Assembly (NCBI RefSeq): GCF_002090135.1
Contig: NZ_BBRL01000009.1
Span: forward strand, 144,462 to 208,461
From: Demequina sp. NBRC 110055
GTDB taxonomy: Bacteria > Actinomycetota > Actinomycetes > Actinomycetales > Demequinaceae
DNA: 64,000 bases
Direction of reading: 5' to 3'
The notes below the pieces were generated by a model. That model was given only the letters and a program-made list of their open reading frames with translations, had not been told where the DNA came from and did no database searches. Shown piece by piece: positions 1 to 9,008 of this stretch (position 1 is its first letter; the number at the start of each line of letters is the position of its first letter). The translations under genes and the position numbers were made by a program.

Positions 1-2
1 CC

Positions 3-1850
3 GCCCCCGTGAGGGCCACGCGTACCGCGACGTGGGCGGCCGACGGCGAGACCAGCGGCGCATGGGTGAGGCTCGCCTGGGCAGACCCGACCGCCGTCAG
101 CCGCATCCGCATCGACGGCGCCGGCGGCTCGTATACGTCCGCCGTCGTCGAGTTTGACGACGGTAGCGCGGTCCAAGTCACGCCCGATGGCGACGGAGAC
201 GTTCTGGTCGATATCGAGCGGCGGACCGCGCGCACCGCGACCCTGCGCTTCGCGAGCTTTGCAGCGACGGCCACGTCCGTGGGCCTGCACGCCTTCCTCA
301 TCGACGACGGCGGCGCGGAGGTGCGCCAGCCCAGTGGCGCCACGGTCACCAGTTCACGCGGCGCCGCCCCCCAAGTCGCGGATGGCGATATCGCGACGGG
401 AGACACCGGAGCCGCGTGGGTCTCCACGGGGGCCGATGCATGGGTCGCCTACTCGTGGGACAGCCCGGTCGCGATCTCGAGCGTCCAGGTGGCCGCCCGA
501 GACCAGGAGTCCACCGGAGCGACCCTCCACTTTGGCGACGGCAGCAGCGTGCCCGTCGCCGGCATCGGCCCCGCTCCTCCACCCGTCACCACGGTCGCCT
601 TCACACCCCGCACCGTGACATCGATGCGGCTGGAGCTCGACTCGGCCACGACGATCGTCGAGGAGTTCGTGCCGTACGGATCGGAGGCGACGCCGCCGGT
701 ATGGCCCGTCAGCGGCGGCATCGACGTCACGGCGGTCGACGGCGCCGAGTGCTCGGCGCCACCGACTCCCGCCACTGCCTCGGCAAGCCCGCGGCTCAGC
801 CTCGTGTGCCCCGCTGTGGGAGCACGGGTCGGCCCCGAGGCCACCATCGTGATCACCGGCCCCCCTGGACAAGTGGTCAGCGCCACAGCCTGGATCCCCG
901 ACGACTCGGGCGGAGAGACGACAGATGTAGCGGCGAGCGTCGTGGAGAGCACGGGCATCGCGACCCTCACCTTTCCCACCACGGACCTTCCCCATGGCCC
1001 CTTCGCGGTGCGCCTCGACACGCCGGGTGCCACGGCGCCGATGTACGTGCAACTGGTCAACGAGGCAGGCGAGGTCGTCACGGCCGAGTCGTCCGCGCCG
1101 CAGGGCGCGACCATGCAGTTTGTCGAGGAGTTCGACTCTCCCCTGTCGGTGACATGGGACGGTGCGGACGCGACGTATGCGGGCACCAAGCCCGCCGGCG
1201 ACACGGGTTCGGAATTCGGTGAGGCCGTCTTCGTCGATCCCGCCCAAGGCAAGGAGTTACTCGCGACCGATGAGGGGTGGCTGCGCATCCGCGTCGCGCC
1301 TCTCGATGACGAGGATCCGTGGGGTTGGGATCGTCAGTTCGGCAGCGGGTTGCTGTCGTCGACATCGGTCGGAGGGGCCGGTTTTTCCGCGCAGTACGGG
1401 TATTTTGAGGCACGCATGCTGGCCCCCGCGGGCCGGGGCACATGGCCCGCCTTCTGGATGCTCGACACCGGCAGCGCCGTGAACCCCGAGGGCCCCGCGG
1501 GCGAGGTCGATGCCGTCGAGCTGTACGGCCACAATCCCGCTGGCTCGTGCCACTCGGCTCACAACTGGCCCGAGGGCTCTGGAGACGTCACTGGCACCCC
1601 CTGTCTCGAGGACAACGGGCACGGAGACTGGGCGCTGACTTGGCACACCTACGGCGTGCGCATCCGGCCCGGCGGGGCGGAGTACTTCATCGACGGCGAC
1701 CATGTCGCGACGCAAGACGGGTTAATCCGCGACTCGCTGCCGTACTTCTTCATGATCAACCTCGCGCTTGGCGGCGGGTGGCCCGTCGCGCTCGACGGCA
1801 CCGGCGGCGTCGCTGACCTCTATGTGGACTGGATTCGCGTGTCCACGTAA
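3..1850 (+). CDS. Secreted GH16-family glycoside hydrolase with N-terminal discoidin-like modules (5' partial)
   Basis: The reading frame is open to the left edge, so the N-terminus, including any signal peptide, is probably outside the window. Numbering from the in-frame GTG at 9, residues about 1-100 and 120-220 are two related beta-sandwich modules resembling discoidin/F5-8C carbohydrate-binding domains. Residues about 255-360 look Ig-like. A GH16 catalytic domain fills about 365-613. The GH16 active-site signature ExDxxE is present as E499-V-D501-A-V-E504: nucleophile, helper aspartate and acid/base. GH16 enzymes cleave beta-1,3/1,4-glucans, galactans and similar polymers; the substrate cannot be read from sequence. 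It ends 1 nt before a convergent glycosyltransferase, next to an exopolysaccharide cluster, so remodelling of that polymer or foraging are both possible. Confidence 0.88.
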   Translation, partial: APVRATRTATWAADGETSGAWVRLAWADPTAVSRIRIDGAGGSYTSAVVEFDDGSAVQVTPDGDGDVLVDIERRTARTATLRFASFAATATSVGLHAFLIDDGGAEVRQPSGATVTSSRGAAPQVADGDIATGDTGAAWVSTGADAWVAYSWDSPVAISSVQVAARDQESTGATLHFGDGSSVPVAGIGPAPPPVTTVAFTPRTVTSMRLELDSATTIVEEFVPYGSEATPPVWPVSGGIDVTAVDGAECSAPPTPATASASPRLSLVCPAVGARVGPEATIVITGPPGQVVSATAWIPDDSGGETTDVAASVVESTGIATLTFPTTDLPHGPFAVRLDTPGATAPMYVQLVNEAGEVVTAESSAPQGATMQFVEEFDSPLSVTWDGADATYAGTKPAGDTGSEFGEAVFVDPAQGKELLATDEGWLRIRVAPLDDEDPWGWDRQFGSGLLSSTSVGGAGFSAQYGYFEARMLAPAGRGTWPAFWMLDTGSAVNPEGPAGEVDAVELYGHNPAGSCHSAHNWPEGSGDVTGTPCLEDNGHGDWALTWHTYGVRIRPGGAEYFIDGDHVATQDGLIRDSLPYFFMINLALGGGWPVALDGTGGVADLYVDWIRVST

Positions 1851-1851
1851 G

Positions 1852-2868
1852 TCACGCGGGCGCACCGGCGGGTACCGCGGGGGCCGCGCCCTGGCGAAAC
1901 CGCGCGTCGATGAGACGGCGTGCGACGGGCATCGGCGCGAGCAACGTCGCCACCGACCACCCCGCCACGAGAACGCGAAGGCCAACCGATTCGGGACCCG
2001 GGGCAAACGGAGCCGCGAGCGCGTCACGCAGCATGCGCGCACGCGAATCCGTCGGGATGGGCCGTTCATCGGGTCTCAGGCGTTGGTGCGCGACCCTCAA
2101 CTGAAGCAAGTGACGGCCGCGAAAGAGGGGACGGAGGCCGTCAGACGGGCGCCCCGCCACGTCGAGGGCGAACAGGTGGCGGCGATACGCCTGGTCAATT
2201 TGCTCACCGAAGCGTGCGTCGTCGATCAGGAGAAAGCTGCGGTTATCACCGTGCTGGCGGTAGCGCACCAACGGGGTCGGCAGGCTGACCACGTCGCCCA
2301 GAAAGGGGGCGGCGGCGAGGGTCGAGGCATCGGTATCCTCGCCGCACCGGTCCGTCAAGGGAAAAAGCTGCTCAAGGAACGATCGCGCATACGCGTTGCC
2401 CGAGCCCGGAGGGGTGGGGTACGCGGCCGTCCGTACCATCCACCGGCGCACCTGCTGCGGCGTGGGCGGCGGGTCGAGCACGGGGAACACGCCGCCCGAC
2501 GGCCTGCCATGAGCATCGATCCTCGTCATCGGGAACTGCACTTTGCTCACGCCGTCGCGCCACGCCCGAGCAACCTCCTCAGCCACCGACGGCTCGAGCA
2601 CGTCGTCCGAGTCGAGGAAGATCACCACGTCTCCCGTCGAGGCGGCGAACCCGGCGTTGCACGCCGCACGCGGGCCCGCGTTGTCCTGGAAAATCGACGT
2701 AATGCGCTCGCCGTAGGACGCGATGATGTCGCGTGAGCCGTCCGTGGAACCGTCGTCGACCACGACGACCTCGACATCGGGCCACCGGATCGCGAGGGCG
2801 CTGTCGATCGCGGCACCCACGAACGCCTCGTAGTTGTAGTTCGGCATGACCACGCTAAGTCGGCGCAT
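1852..2868 (-). CDS. GT2-family glycosyltransferase
   Basis: A 338-residue GT-A fold transferase. The N-terminus begins RRLSVVMPNYN, followed by the nucleotide-sugar binding stretch VVVVDDGSTDGS and a DSDD metal-binding (DxD) motif near residue 90, all typical of inverting family 2 enzymes. The ATG at 2868 is preferred because a GGGGGAGA Shine-Dalgarno lies just upstream; longer in-frame starts exist up to 2934. It probably adds a sugar to a lipid-linked surface polysaccharide on the cytoplasmic side. The acceptor and donor cannot be deduced. It converges on the GH16 gene and is divergent from the flippase. Confidence 0.9.
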   Translation of the reverse strand: MRRLSVVMPNYNYEAFVGAAIDSALAIRWPDVEVVVVDDGSTDGSRDIIASYGERITSIFQDNAGPRAACNAGFAASTGDVVIFLDSDDVLEPSVAEEVARAWRDGVSKVQFPMTRIDAHGRPSGGVFPVLDPPPTPQQVRRWMVRTAAYPTPPGSGNAYARSFLEQLFPLTDRCGEDTDASTLAAAPFLGDVVSLPTPLVRYRQHGDNRSFLLIDDARFGEQIDQAYRRHLFALDVAGRPSDGLRPLFRGRHLLQLRVAHQRLRPDERPIPTDSRARMLRDALAAPFAPGPESVGLRVLVAGWSVATLLAPMPVARRLIDARFRQGAAPAVPAGAPA

Positions 2869-3051
2869 CGGATCTCCCCCATCACGACATGCGCGCGCGG
2901 CGAGCCCCCCCGGCGTCGCCATCACGATGCTCACAGTTTAGCGACGCCGCGCACTCGTGCGCAGGGCGAAAGGGCACCTTGGCTCTACCGATGGCATGGG
3001 CAAGCATCCTCCCCTACTGTGAGAAGCATCGGCCGACGGGGGGAGGCGGAG

Positions 3052-4380
3052 ATGACTGCTGTTTCCGACGCGTCTCCCGGCTACCGCCGCGCGACAGTCC
3101 TCATGACCTCCACGAGCATGCTCGTGCCACTCGGTGGGCTCGTCACCGCGCCGGTGCTCGCCCAGGGCCTTGGCGCCGCCGGTCGCGGCGAGCTCGCCGC
3201 GGCTCTCGCTCCGGCGACCCTCATGCTCGGCGTCGCCACGCTCGGCCTGCCCGAGGCCCTCACCTTCTTCATCGCCAAACGCCCCAGCATCACGCGCCGC
3301 GCACTCGGATGGGCGACGCTCGCCACCGTCGGGCTCGGCGCTGTGAGCGTCGCACTCGTGTGGACGCTGCTGCCGTTCCTTTCGGCCGGCGACCCGGACT
3401 TGGCGCGGCTGATCCTCGTGGCGACCATCTGGAACGTGCCGGCACTCGTGGTCGCCGTGCTGCGCGGGGCGGCCACGGGGCGGCAATGGTGGGGGCTCGT
3501 CGCGTGGGAACGCATCGCGCTCACCGTTGCGCGGGTGGGCGTGCTGTTCGCGCTCCTGCTCGCAGAGCGACTCACGGTCGAGACCGCCGTGCTCGCGAGC
3601 GTCATCATGCCGGTCCTTTCGGGCCTCGTCTATGTCGCCCTTCTGCGACGCCCGCCCGCGGGAGACGACCACGAGGTCGACGATCCCCGCATCGCCGCCC
3701 CGATGTTCCGCTACGGCACCGTGGTGTGGCTCGGCAGCATCGCGAGCATGGTGATCGGCCGGCTCGCCGGGCTGCTCATGCTTCCCATGGCGGGTGCCGA
3801 GGCACTCGGCCTGTACACGGTCGCGACCACCATCGCGGACGTGCCTTTGGTGGTGGCCCTCGCCGTCCAGGGAACCCTCTTCGGAGTCAGCAGTCGAGCA
3901 TCCGATGCCAGTCGCGTGACGGCCACCTCGCGCATCTCCCTTCTCGTCGGCCTGACCGGCGTCACCGTGATGGGAGCGAGCCTTCCGTGGTGGCTCGGCC
4001 CGCTCTTCGGCGAGGAGTTCATGGCAGCAGCGTGGCCCACGGTGATCTTGCTGACCTCTGCCGTGGTGCTCGTTCCCGGACTGATGGCGTCCAGCGGGCT
4101 CGCGGCGTGGGGGCGGCCCGCACTGCGGTCAGCGGCCCTCGTCGCCTCTCTCGTCGTGCACCTCGCGACGTTCCTCCTCTTCGTCCCCGCATGGGGGGCC
4201 TGGGGCGCGGCGTGGTCGGGAATCGCGGGGACCACGGCGTTGACGGCAATCTCGGTCCTCGCTGGCGCACGGGTGCTCGGCGTGAGTTCCCGCGCCTTCC
4301 TTGTCCCCGGGCGCGCTGACATGATCCTGGCGAAGGACGAGGTCGCAGCGCTCCTTGAGCGCCTCACCGGCCGACGCTGA
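3052..4380 (+). CDS. Polysaccharide flippase-like multi-spanning membrane protein (MATE/MurJ/PST superfamily)
   Basis: A 442-residue, almost wholly hydrophobic protein with about 12 predicted membrane segments, starting with a polar N-terminus and a MLVPLGGLVTAPVLA first helix. Size and helix spacing match Wzx-type flippases that turn lipid-linked oligosaccharide units outward. The ATG at 3052 has a strong GGGAGGCGGAG ribosome site; a candidate promoter box TACTGT lies at 3014-3019. It is surrounded by glycosyltransferases, which supports a role in exopolysaccharide or teichoic-type polymer export. No catalytic residues define the substrate. Confidence 0.82.
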   Translation: MTAVSDASPGYRRATVLMTSTSMLVPLGGLVTAPVLAQGLGAAGRGELAAALAPATLMLGVATLGLPEALTFFIAKRPSITRRALGWATLATVGLGAVSVALVWTLLPFLSAGDPDLARLILVATIWNVPALVVAVLRGAATGRQWWGLVAWERIALTVARVGVLFALLLAERLTVETAVLASVIMPVLSGLVYVALLRRPPAGDDHEVDDPRIAAPMFRYGTVVWLGSIASMVIGRLAGLLMLPMAGAEALGLYTVATTIADVPLVVALAVQGTLFGVSSRASDASRVTATSRISLLVGLTGVTVMGASLPWWLGPLFGEEFMAAAWPTVILLTSAVVLVPGLMASSGLAAWGRPALRSAALVASLVVHLATFLLFVPAWGAWGAAWSGIAGTTALTAISVLAGARVLGVSSRAFLVPGRADMILAKDEVAALLERLTGRR

Positions 4381-4416
4381 CGCACGGCGAGATGCGCGCC
4401 GGCGAGAGGTCGGCGC

Positions 4417-5391
4417 TCACGCCGTGGCGGCGACGTCCTCCGTCCTCACCGCGAGCGCGCTCAGGCGCCCCCACAGGGTGCCGGCCTCGTCCTCGATGCG
4501 CCCAGCCACCTCCGCGCCCAGCCGTGCGCGCCAGGCATCGGCGACGGCGCGGCTATCGCGCTGGAGTGCATGCTGACGGTGCTGTGCGGGGTCAACCTGT
4601 GACGAGGTGCTGTCTGCGATCACCTTGCGTTCGATGCGAGGCGTCCACGTGAGGCCCAGGCGCCCAAACAGCGCACGGTACTGATCGACGGGCGCCTCGC
4701 ACACGTTCTCGTGCGACATGTAGATCCAGTCCGGATGGAGGTCACGCAAGGCGAGTGCCGCGTGCGCGAAGAGCTTCCACTGAAGAATCAACGCCCCCAG
4801 GCGATCGTCGGGGTCGTGTCGATAGCGGGTGATCTCCGACTCAAGAGGCGGGGCGAACCGATCGACGATCCCGGGCTGCCGGAGCAGCGAATCGACCTCG
4901 CACGGCCACCCCAGTTTGAGGTAACTGCTGATCATTCCCGCGGGATGACGCACCATCATCACAACGCGTGCGCCGTACTGCGCCTCGAGCCACTCCGCCG
5001 CGAAGAACGCCAGAGGGTCCTTGACGAGGGTGCGGCGCGCTCCCACGTATCGTCCTGGAGCGCGCACCGCCTCATGAACCGCAAGATGGGACGGCAACTC
5101 GCTGCGGAACCCCGTGCCCAGGCGCGCCGCCCTGGCCGTGGCACGCACGCGCGACCCCAGTCGCCCCATGTCCACGAGCGTCGCCACGTCGGCAATCGCA
5201 TCGGCCGGCGCCGTGGGGTCCACGTACTGGTAGCGCTCGGAGACGCGCAATGGGTGGGGAGCCTCATCGTTGAACGGCTCGTACAGATAGAAGACCTCCG
5301 ACGCCGCCCCCACCGTCGACCCGACCCACGTGGTGCCCGAGCGCGGACAGCCCGTCACCACGATGGGCGGCGCCGCTCGCCGCGCGCTCAT
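4417..5391 (-). CDS. PAPS-dependent sulfotransferase
   Basis: A 324-residue sulfotransferase. The 5'-phosphosulfate loop GCPRSGTTWVG lies at residues 14-24, and a 3'-phosphate binding stretch of the RHPAGMISSYLK type (Arg...Ser) lies near residue 150. It would transfer sulfate from PAPS to a hydroxyl, presumably on a glycan given its neighbours. Its ATG overlaps the stop codon of the upstream DUF6473 gene (ATGA, 5388-5391), so the two are translationally coupled. It is the last gene of a three-gene minus-strand operon and converges with the flippase. Confidence 0.88.
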   Translation of the reverse strand: MSARRAAPPIVVTGCPRSGTTWVGSTVGAASEVFYLYEPFNDEAPHPLRVSERYQYVDPTAPADAIADVATLVDMGRLGSRVRATARAARLGTGFRSELPSHLAVHEAVRAPGRYVGARRTLVKDPLAFFAAEWLEAQYGARVVMMVRHPAGMISSYLKLGWPCEVDSLLRQPGIVDRFAPPLESEITRYRHDPDDRLGALILQWKLFAHAALALRDLHPDWIYMSHENVCEAPVDQYRALFGRLGLTWTPRIERKVIADSTSSQVDPAQHRQHALQRDSRAVADAWRARLGAEVAGRIEDEAGTLWGRLSALAVRTEDVAATA

Positions 5392-6383
5392 GCCCGCGCC
5401 CCAAAGCGGCGATCCGGCGCGGGTGCCGTGGACCGCGCAACGAGGGCGCGCACCGGCTCGACCAGCGCCGCGCAGACATCCTCATGCATCTGCGGGGACG
5501 GATAGTAGGGATTATCCGTGCGCACCTCAGCGAGGTCGGGACGGTCCCTGCCGTAGTCGACGGAGATGCGCTCGCCCGTGAATCGGCTCAGGAGCGGCTG
5601 CGGTGAGCCACGGTCCGTGACGCAACGCACGTACGCGTCTGCCCACGGGCGCACCGCGCGCACCATGCTGGGGGTCACCAGCTGCGGGTAGTCGCCGAAC
5701 ATCGCATTGACGTCGTCGTAGCGCTGCCACCACCATGCCGCCTTCGGCGTGCGGTGAAGCCAGGTCCTGCGCTTGGAGAACCACAGCACCACGGTGGGCG
5801 CGGTGATGGCGCTCATGAGTTCGCCATAACTGTCGACCCACGCGGTGCGCGTTTCGTCGAGCACCCTCACCACCTCACGCGGGCCCTTCACCACCCGCCA
5901 TGCCTTGCGTAGTGAGCCGGGCAGCCGACGAAGATGACCGTCATGCTCGGCGAGCAGCCCCGCGTAGGCATGCGCAGCAGAAACCTGTTGGCCCGTCGTG
6001 CGGTCGGTCAGGAGTTCGAGGCCGCCGCTGGCGAAACGGCTGTTGTCCTCGCTCCGTGCAGACATCACCTGCACGACGACCGCCGCGGCACCGTTAATGA
6101 GCGGCAAGAGTTCCGGATGGCGAACGTAGAACCGTGGGCCCGCCCCGCCATAGCCGAGGTTCACGACCGGCATGCCGAGTTCGGCCTCGAGTAGTTGCGG
6201 GTACGGCTGGGTGACAAAGCACCCAAACGTCTGTGCCGCACCCAGACACACCACGTACCGGCCGCGTTCGAGCGCCCGCGGCCGCGGTCCCCGGAACCAC
6301 AGTTGCGACCCGCCATGTTGATACATCTCGTAGTCGACGACGTCCCAGTCGCGGGCCTGATATCCCGACAAGTGATCGGCCAT
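5388..6383 (-). CDS. DUF6473-family protein
   Basis: A 331-residue protein whose core (LGAAQTFGCFV, then PVVNLGYGGAGP, then VVQVMSARSEDN) matches my recollection of DUF6473. That family is usually found beside sulfotransferases and glycosyltransferases in surface-polysaccharide loci. The Gly-rich turns and the Asn in VNLG are reminiscent of SGNH/GDSL esterases, so a carbohydrate O-acyl or esterase-like activity is possible but unproven. It starts 1 nt after the upstream glycosyltransferase stop and overlaps the sulfotransferase by 4 nt, so all three are one operon. Confidence 0.72.
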   Translation of the reverse strand: MADHLSGYQARDWDVVDYEMYQHGGSQLWFRGPRPRALERGRYVVCLGAAQTFGCFVTQPYPQLLEAELGMPVVNLGYGGAGPRFYVRHPELLPLINGAAAVVVQVMSARSEDNSRFASGGLELLTDRTTGQQVSAAHAYAGLLAEHDGHLRRLPGSLRKAWRVVKGPREVVRVLDETRTAWVDSYGELMSAITAPTVVLWFSKRRTWLHRTPKAAWWWQRYDDVNAMFGDYPQLVTPSMVRAVRPWADAYVRCVTDRGSPQPLLSRFTGERISVDYGRDRPDLAEVRTDNPYYPSPQMHEDVCAALVEPVRALVARSTAPAPDRRFGARA

Positions 6384-6384
6384 G

Positions 6385-7428
6385 TCAGTGCCTCCCCTCC
6401 GGCACGAGTACCTGCGGTTGTTGCGCGAGGAAGGCGCGATATGCCCGCTCACACGCCGCGTCGCCAAAGAGGTCCACGGCCGTGGTGGTGAGGTCGACGT
6501 CACGCAGGGTGTTCCACCGCCGCAGCATGTCCTCGACGGCATCGGCCAACCGCGAGTCGTTTTCGAACGCCATCACGCCGTCGGCCTGGCTTGCCACCCA
6601 GTCGATGAAGGGGCTGCGGCGGGCGAGCACCATGCGCACGCGCCCCACTCCCGCAAAGAACGCCCCGGACACGAGGTTGGCGCCTTCGCGATGCGGCAAC
6701 AGCAACACATCCTGGTCGCCCAACGTGTCGAAGAACTCGGCGTCAGACAGGAACCGATCCTGAATCGCGACGTTGCCGGCCAGCCCGCGCCGCGCGACGA
6801 TCTCGTGAAGCCTCGCGACGTACTCACCGTCGCCGCGCCCCGCGATGAGCAGAGGCGCGTCCGGTGGCCACACGTCGAGCACCTCGGCGAGGCGCTTGTA
6901 TGGACGGATCGCGCCCATCGCCGCGAAGTGCGGTACGTCGCGGTCGTGGGGAGGGGGCGCTTCGACGGGCTCGCTGTACAGCGGGTGTGGCAGATAGTGA
7001 GCGCCATAGTGCTCGGCGAAGCTCGGGTCGTGGACCACCCTGGCATCGGCCACCCATCTCAGGAGGCGTACCGCAGCGCGTGAGAGCCAACGCAAGGAAT
7101 CCTTGACGTCATGCACCTCGTGGTCGTGCACCACATGCACGACCCGTGCGCGTGCGGTGATCAGAATTGCGGTGTAGGCAAGGAACTCGGCCAGTCCCCT
7201 GATGCTCACTCCGCGAGACTTCACGCCCACCTTGAACACCCGGTTTTCGAGCCAATGCACCATGACGGTGTTCTCTCGCGCCCACAGCCCCCCGCATCGG
7301 CCCATGAGCACCGCTGTGAGACACAACGGACGCGGCTCGTAGCCACACCGAGCCACCATGTCGATCTGGCGCGAGATGTACGCGTTCTCCGTATTGGTGA
7401 ACGGGTTCACAAAAACGATCGATTGCAT
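6385..7428 (-). CDS. GT4-like glycosyltransferase (GT-B fold)
   Basis: A 347-residue retaining-type transferase. The N-terminal half is acceptor-binding (IVFVNPFTNTENAYISRQ). The C-terminal half has the donor-site pattern FAAMGAIRPYKRL, then LIAGRG, then a DVLLLPHREGAN segment, typical of GT-B enzymes such as family 4. First gene of the operon that continues into DUF6473 and the sulfotransferase. A modest AAAGG ribosome site precedes the ATG at 7428. The sugar donor is not identifiable. Confidence 0.82.
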   Translation of the reverse strand: MQSIVFVNPFTNTENAYISRQIDMVARCGYEPRPLCLTAVLMGRCGGLWARENTVMVHWLENRVFKVGVKSRGVSIRGLAEFLAYTAILITARARVVHVVHDHEVHDVKDSLRWLSRAAVRLLRWVADARVVHDPSFAEHYGAHYLPHPLYSEPVEAPPPHDRDVPHFAAMGAIRPYKRLAEVLDVWPPDAPLLIAGRGDGEYVARLHEIVARRGLAGNVAIQDRFLSDAEFFDTLGDQDVLLLPHREGANLVSGAFFAGVGRVRMVLARRSPFIDWVASQADGVMAFENDSRLADAVEDMLRRWNTLRDVDLTTTAVDLFGDAACERAYRAFLAQQPQVLVPEGRH

Positions 7429-7593
7429 GAGCGCCTACCTTTCGGTCCCCACCGAGGCGTCTGCGAGGCGCGGCCAACCCGCGCTCCCCCCTGCTTCACA
7501 CCATAGCCACGTATCTGCCGGGAGGCGAGGGATGGCGGCGAATGCCCCCCACTCCACCCAGCGCGACGCGGACGACGCCCGTATGTTGAGCGC

Positions 7594-8610
7594 ATGGGGG
7601 CACCACACGTGACGGATCCGAGGGCCGATGCCATGGCCCGCCCGCGCTGGGCTCGCCGAGCCTGGCACGACGTGCGCGAGCTTGCGCTCGCGCACGCGCG
7701 GCGAGTCGTCAAGGCGCGACAGGTGGTCCGGGTCCGAGGGAACGGCGCCCCGGAATCCGCTCGCATCGTCGCCACCTTGGTGGTCAAGGACGAGGCGCCG
7801 CGATTCCCCTTCCTACTGGAGTACTACCGGCGCGCGGGCGTGGAGCACTTCTTCGTCATCGATAATGGCTCATCCGACGGCCTTGAGGACATGCTCCGGA
7901 CCTTTCCTGACGTGACGTACTTCCACGCGGACGGCGCATACGGCTCGTCGCGCTACGGCAACGACTGGATCAACCACGTCGCGAGCACCTACTGCGCCGG
8001 GCGGTGGGTGCTCTACATCGACGCCGATGAGTTCCTGGTCACCTCTCATACGCCGCTCGATCTGAACGCCCTCTGCGACGGGCTCGAGCGCTCCGGGCAA
8101 CGCGCCCTGCACTCGGTCATGATCGACATGTATAGCGACCGGCCCGCCTCTCTCAATGTCGTGGCGGCCGGAACGGATCCCCTCGACGTGTGCCCTCTCT
8201 ATGACAGCGACGGCTACCAGGGATTCTTTGACCCCCTCACGGGCACGACCTGGATCAAGGGCGGGGTCCGCGCGCGGCTGTTCTTCGACGATATCCATGC
8301 GGGCCCCGCCCTGAACAAGACCCCGCTGGTGCGGTGGCGCCGGTGGTACGCCTTCGTGCAGTCGGCGCATCGGCTCGCACCCTCGTCGCTCAACCGCCAA
8401 CATCCACACGTGCAAGGGGCACTGCTGCACTTCAAGTTCACCTCGACCAGCGCTGCTCGGCTCGTCGACCACAGCAACCGCGCACAGCACACGGAGGAGT
8501 ACCGGGCTTACGATGGGGTGGAAGCGACCGCTTTCGTGGGCACCCGCACGGCGAGGTTCGAGTCCGCAAAGGGACTCGTCGACAAGGGCCTCATCTCCAG
8601 CCTGGAGTAG
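7594..8610 (+). CDS. Glycosyltransferase (GT2/GT92-like, DUF4422-type GT-A)
   Basis: A 338-residue protein with a charged N-terminal 45 residues, followed by IVATLVVKDEAPRFPFLLEYYR, IDNGSSDG and the DxD-type motif YIDADEF. This is the pattern of bacterial proteins that resemble eukaryotic family 92 glycosyltransferases. It is divergent from the GT4-led operon. A TATGTT box at 7582-7587 sits 6 nt before the ATG, so a leaderless transcript is likely. A near-copy of the dispersed 16-bp motif (7621-7636) lies inside the first codons and encodes Ala-Asp-Ala-Met-Ala. Confidence 0.8.
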   Translation: MGAPHVTDPRADAMARPRWARRAWHDVRELALAHARRVVKARQVVRVRGNGAPESARIVATLVVKDEAPRFPFLLEYYRRAGVEHFFVIDNGSSDGLEDMLRTFPDVTYFHADGAYGSSRYGNDWINHVASTYCAGRWVLYIDADEFLVTSHTPLDLNALCDGLERSGQRALHSVMIDMYSDRPASLNVVAAGTDPLDVCPLYDSDGYQGFFDPLTGTTWIKGGVRARLFFDDIHAGPALNKTPLVRWRRWYAFVQSAHRLAPSSLNRQHPHVQGALLHFKFTSTSAARLVDHSNRAQHTEEYRAYDGVEATAFVGTRTARFESAKGLVDKGLISSLE

Positions 8611-9008
8611 GTGACACCACGCCGCGGGACAGCAGAAGACGCGCGTCGACCCTCTCTTTACCTAATCGTTACCAAAACGGCAAGATCGCATTCCTAGCAG
8701 GAACTTTACTGAGATTTTGCCTGCGTGTCGGGACGTTATTCCCGCCCTCGCACTTGAAGTTCGCCGCACGGCCTCGATAGCGTCAACGGGCCGTCTCGGG
8801 GTCCGCGTCAGTCACGACCGAGTCGCCAATGACCAGCCCAGGCCTCGTGGCAGCGCCGGATTTTCGGCAGCGCCCCGGGCGAGCGCGGCGGCCTCCCGAT
8901 GAGGGTGCCCGCGGGCCCGTGACTGCCGTCCGACGGCTGCGAGCCCCCTCGCTTGATCGAGGCCGCAACCACGCCCCACTCTGACGCGGGGGGCAGCTGA
9001 GGAACTCA
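8611..9008 (+). other. Long non-coding leader before the osmoprotectant operon
   Basis: 398 bp without a convincing gene. The first third, around 8655-8750, is much more AT-rich than the surroundings (TTTACCTAATCGTTACC, then TTTACTGAGATTTTG) and probably holds the promoter of the downstream importer. The remaining ~250 nt would form a long 5' leader. It contains small hairpins, for example CCTCG/CGAGG around 8949-8964, and a repeated GGCAGCGCC. I could not match it to a known riboswitch consensus by eye. Confidence 0.4.

Noticed and set aside
2938..3672. Long antisense reading frames opposite the flippase and in many other genes
   Set aside because: High GC gives long open antisense frames. 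The products are Arg/Pro/Ala-rich, lack domains and conflict with clear genes on the other strand.
8611..9008. c-di-AMP or other known riboswitch
   Set aside because: No consensus stretch could be matched by eye; kept only as an untested finding.
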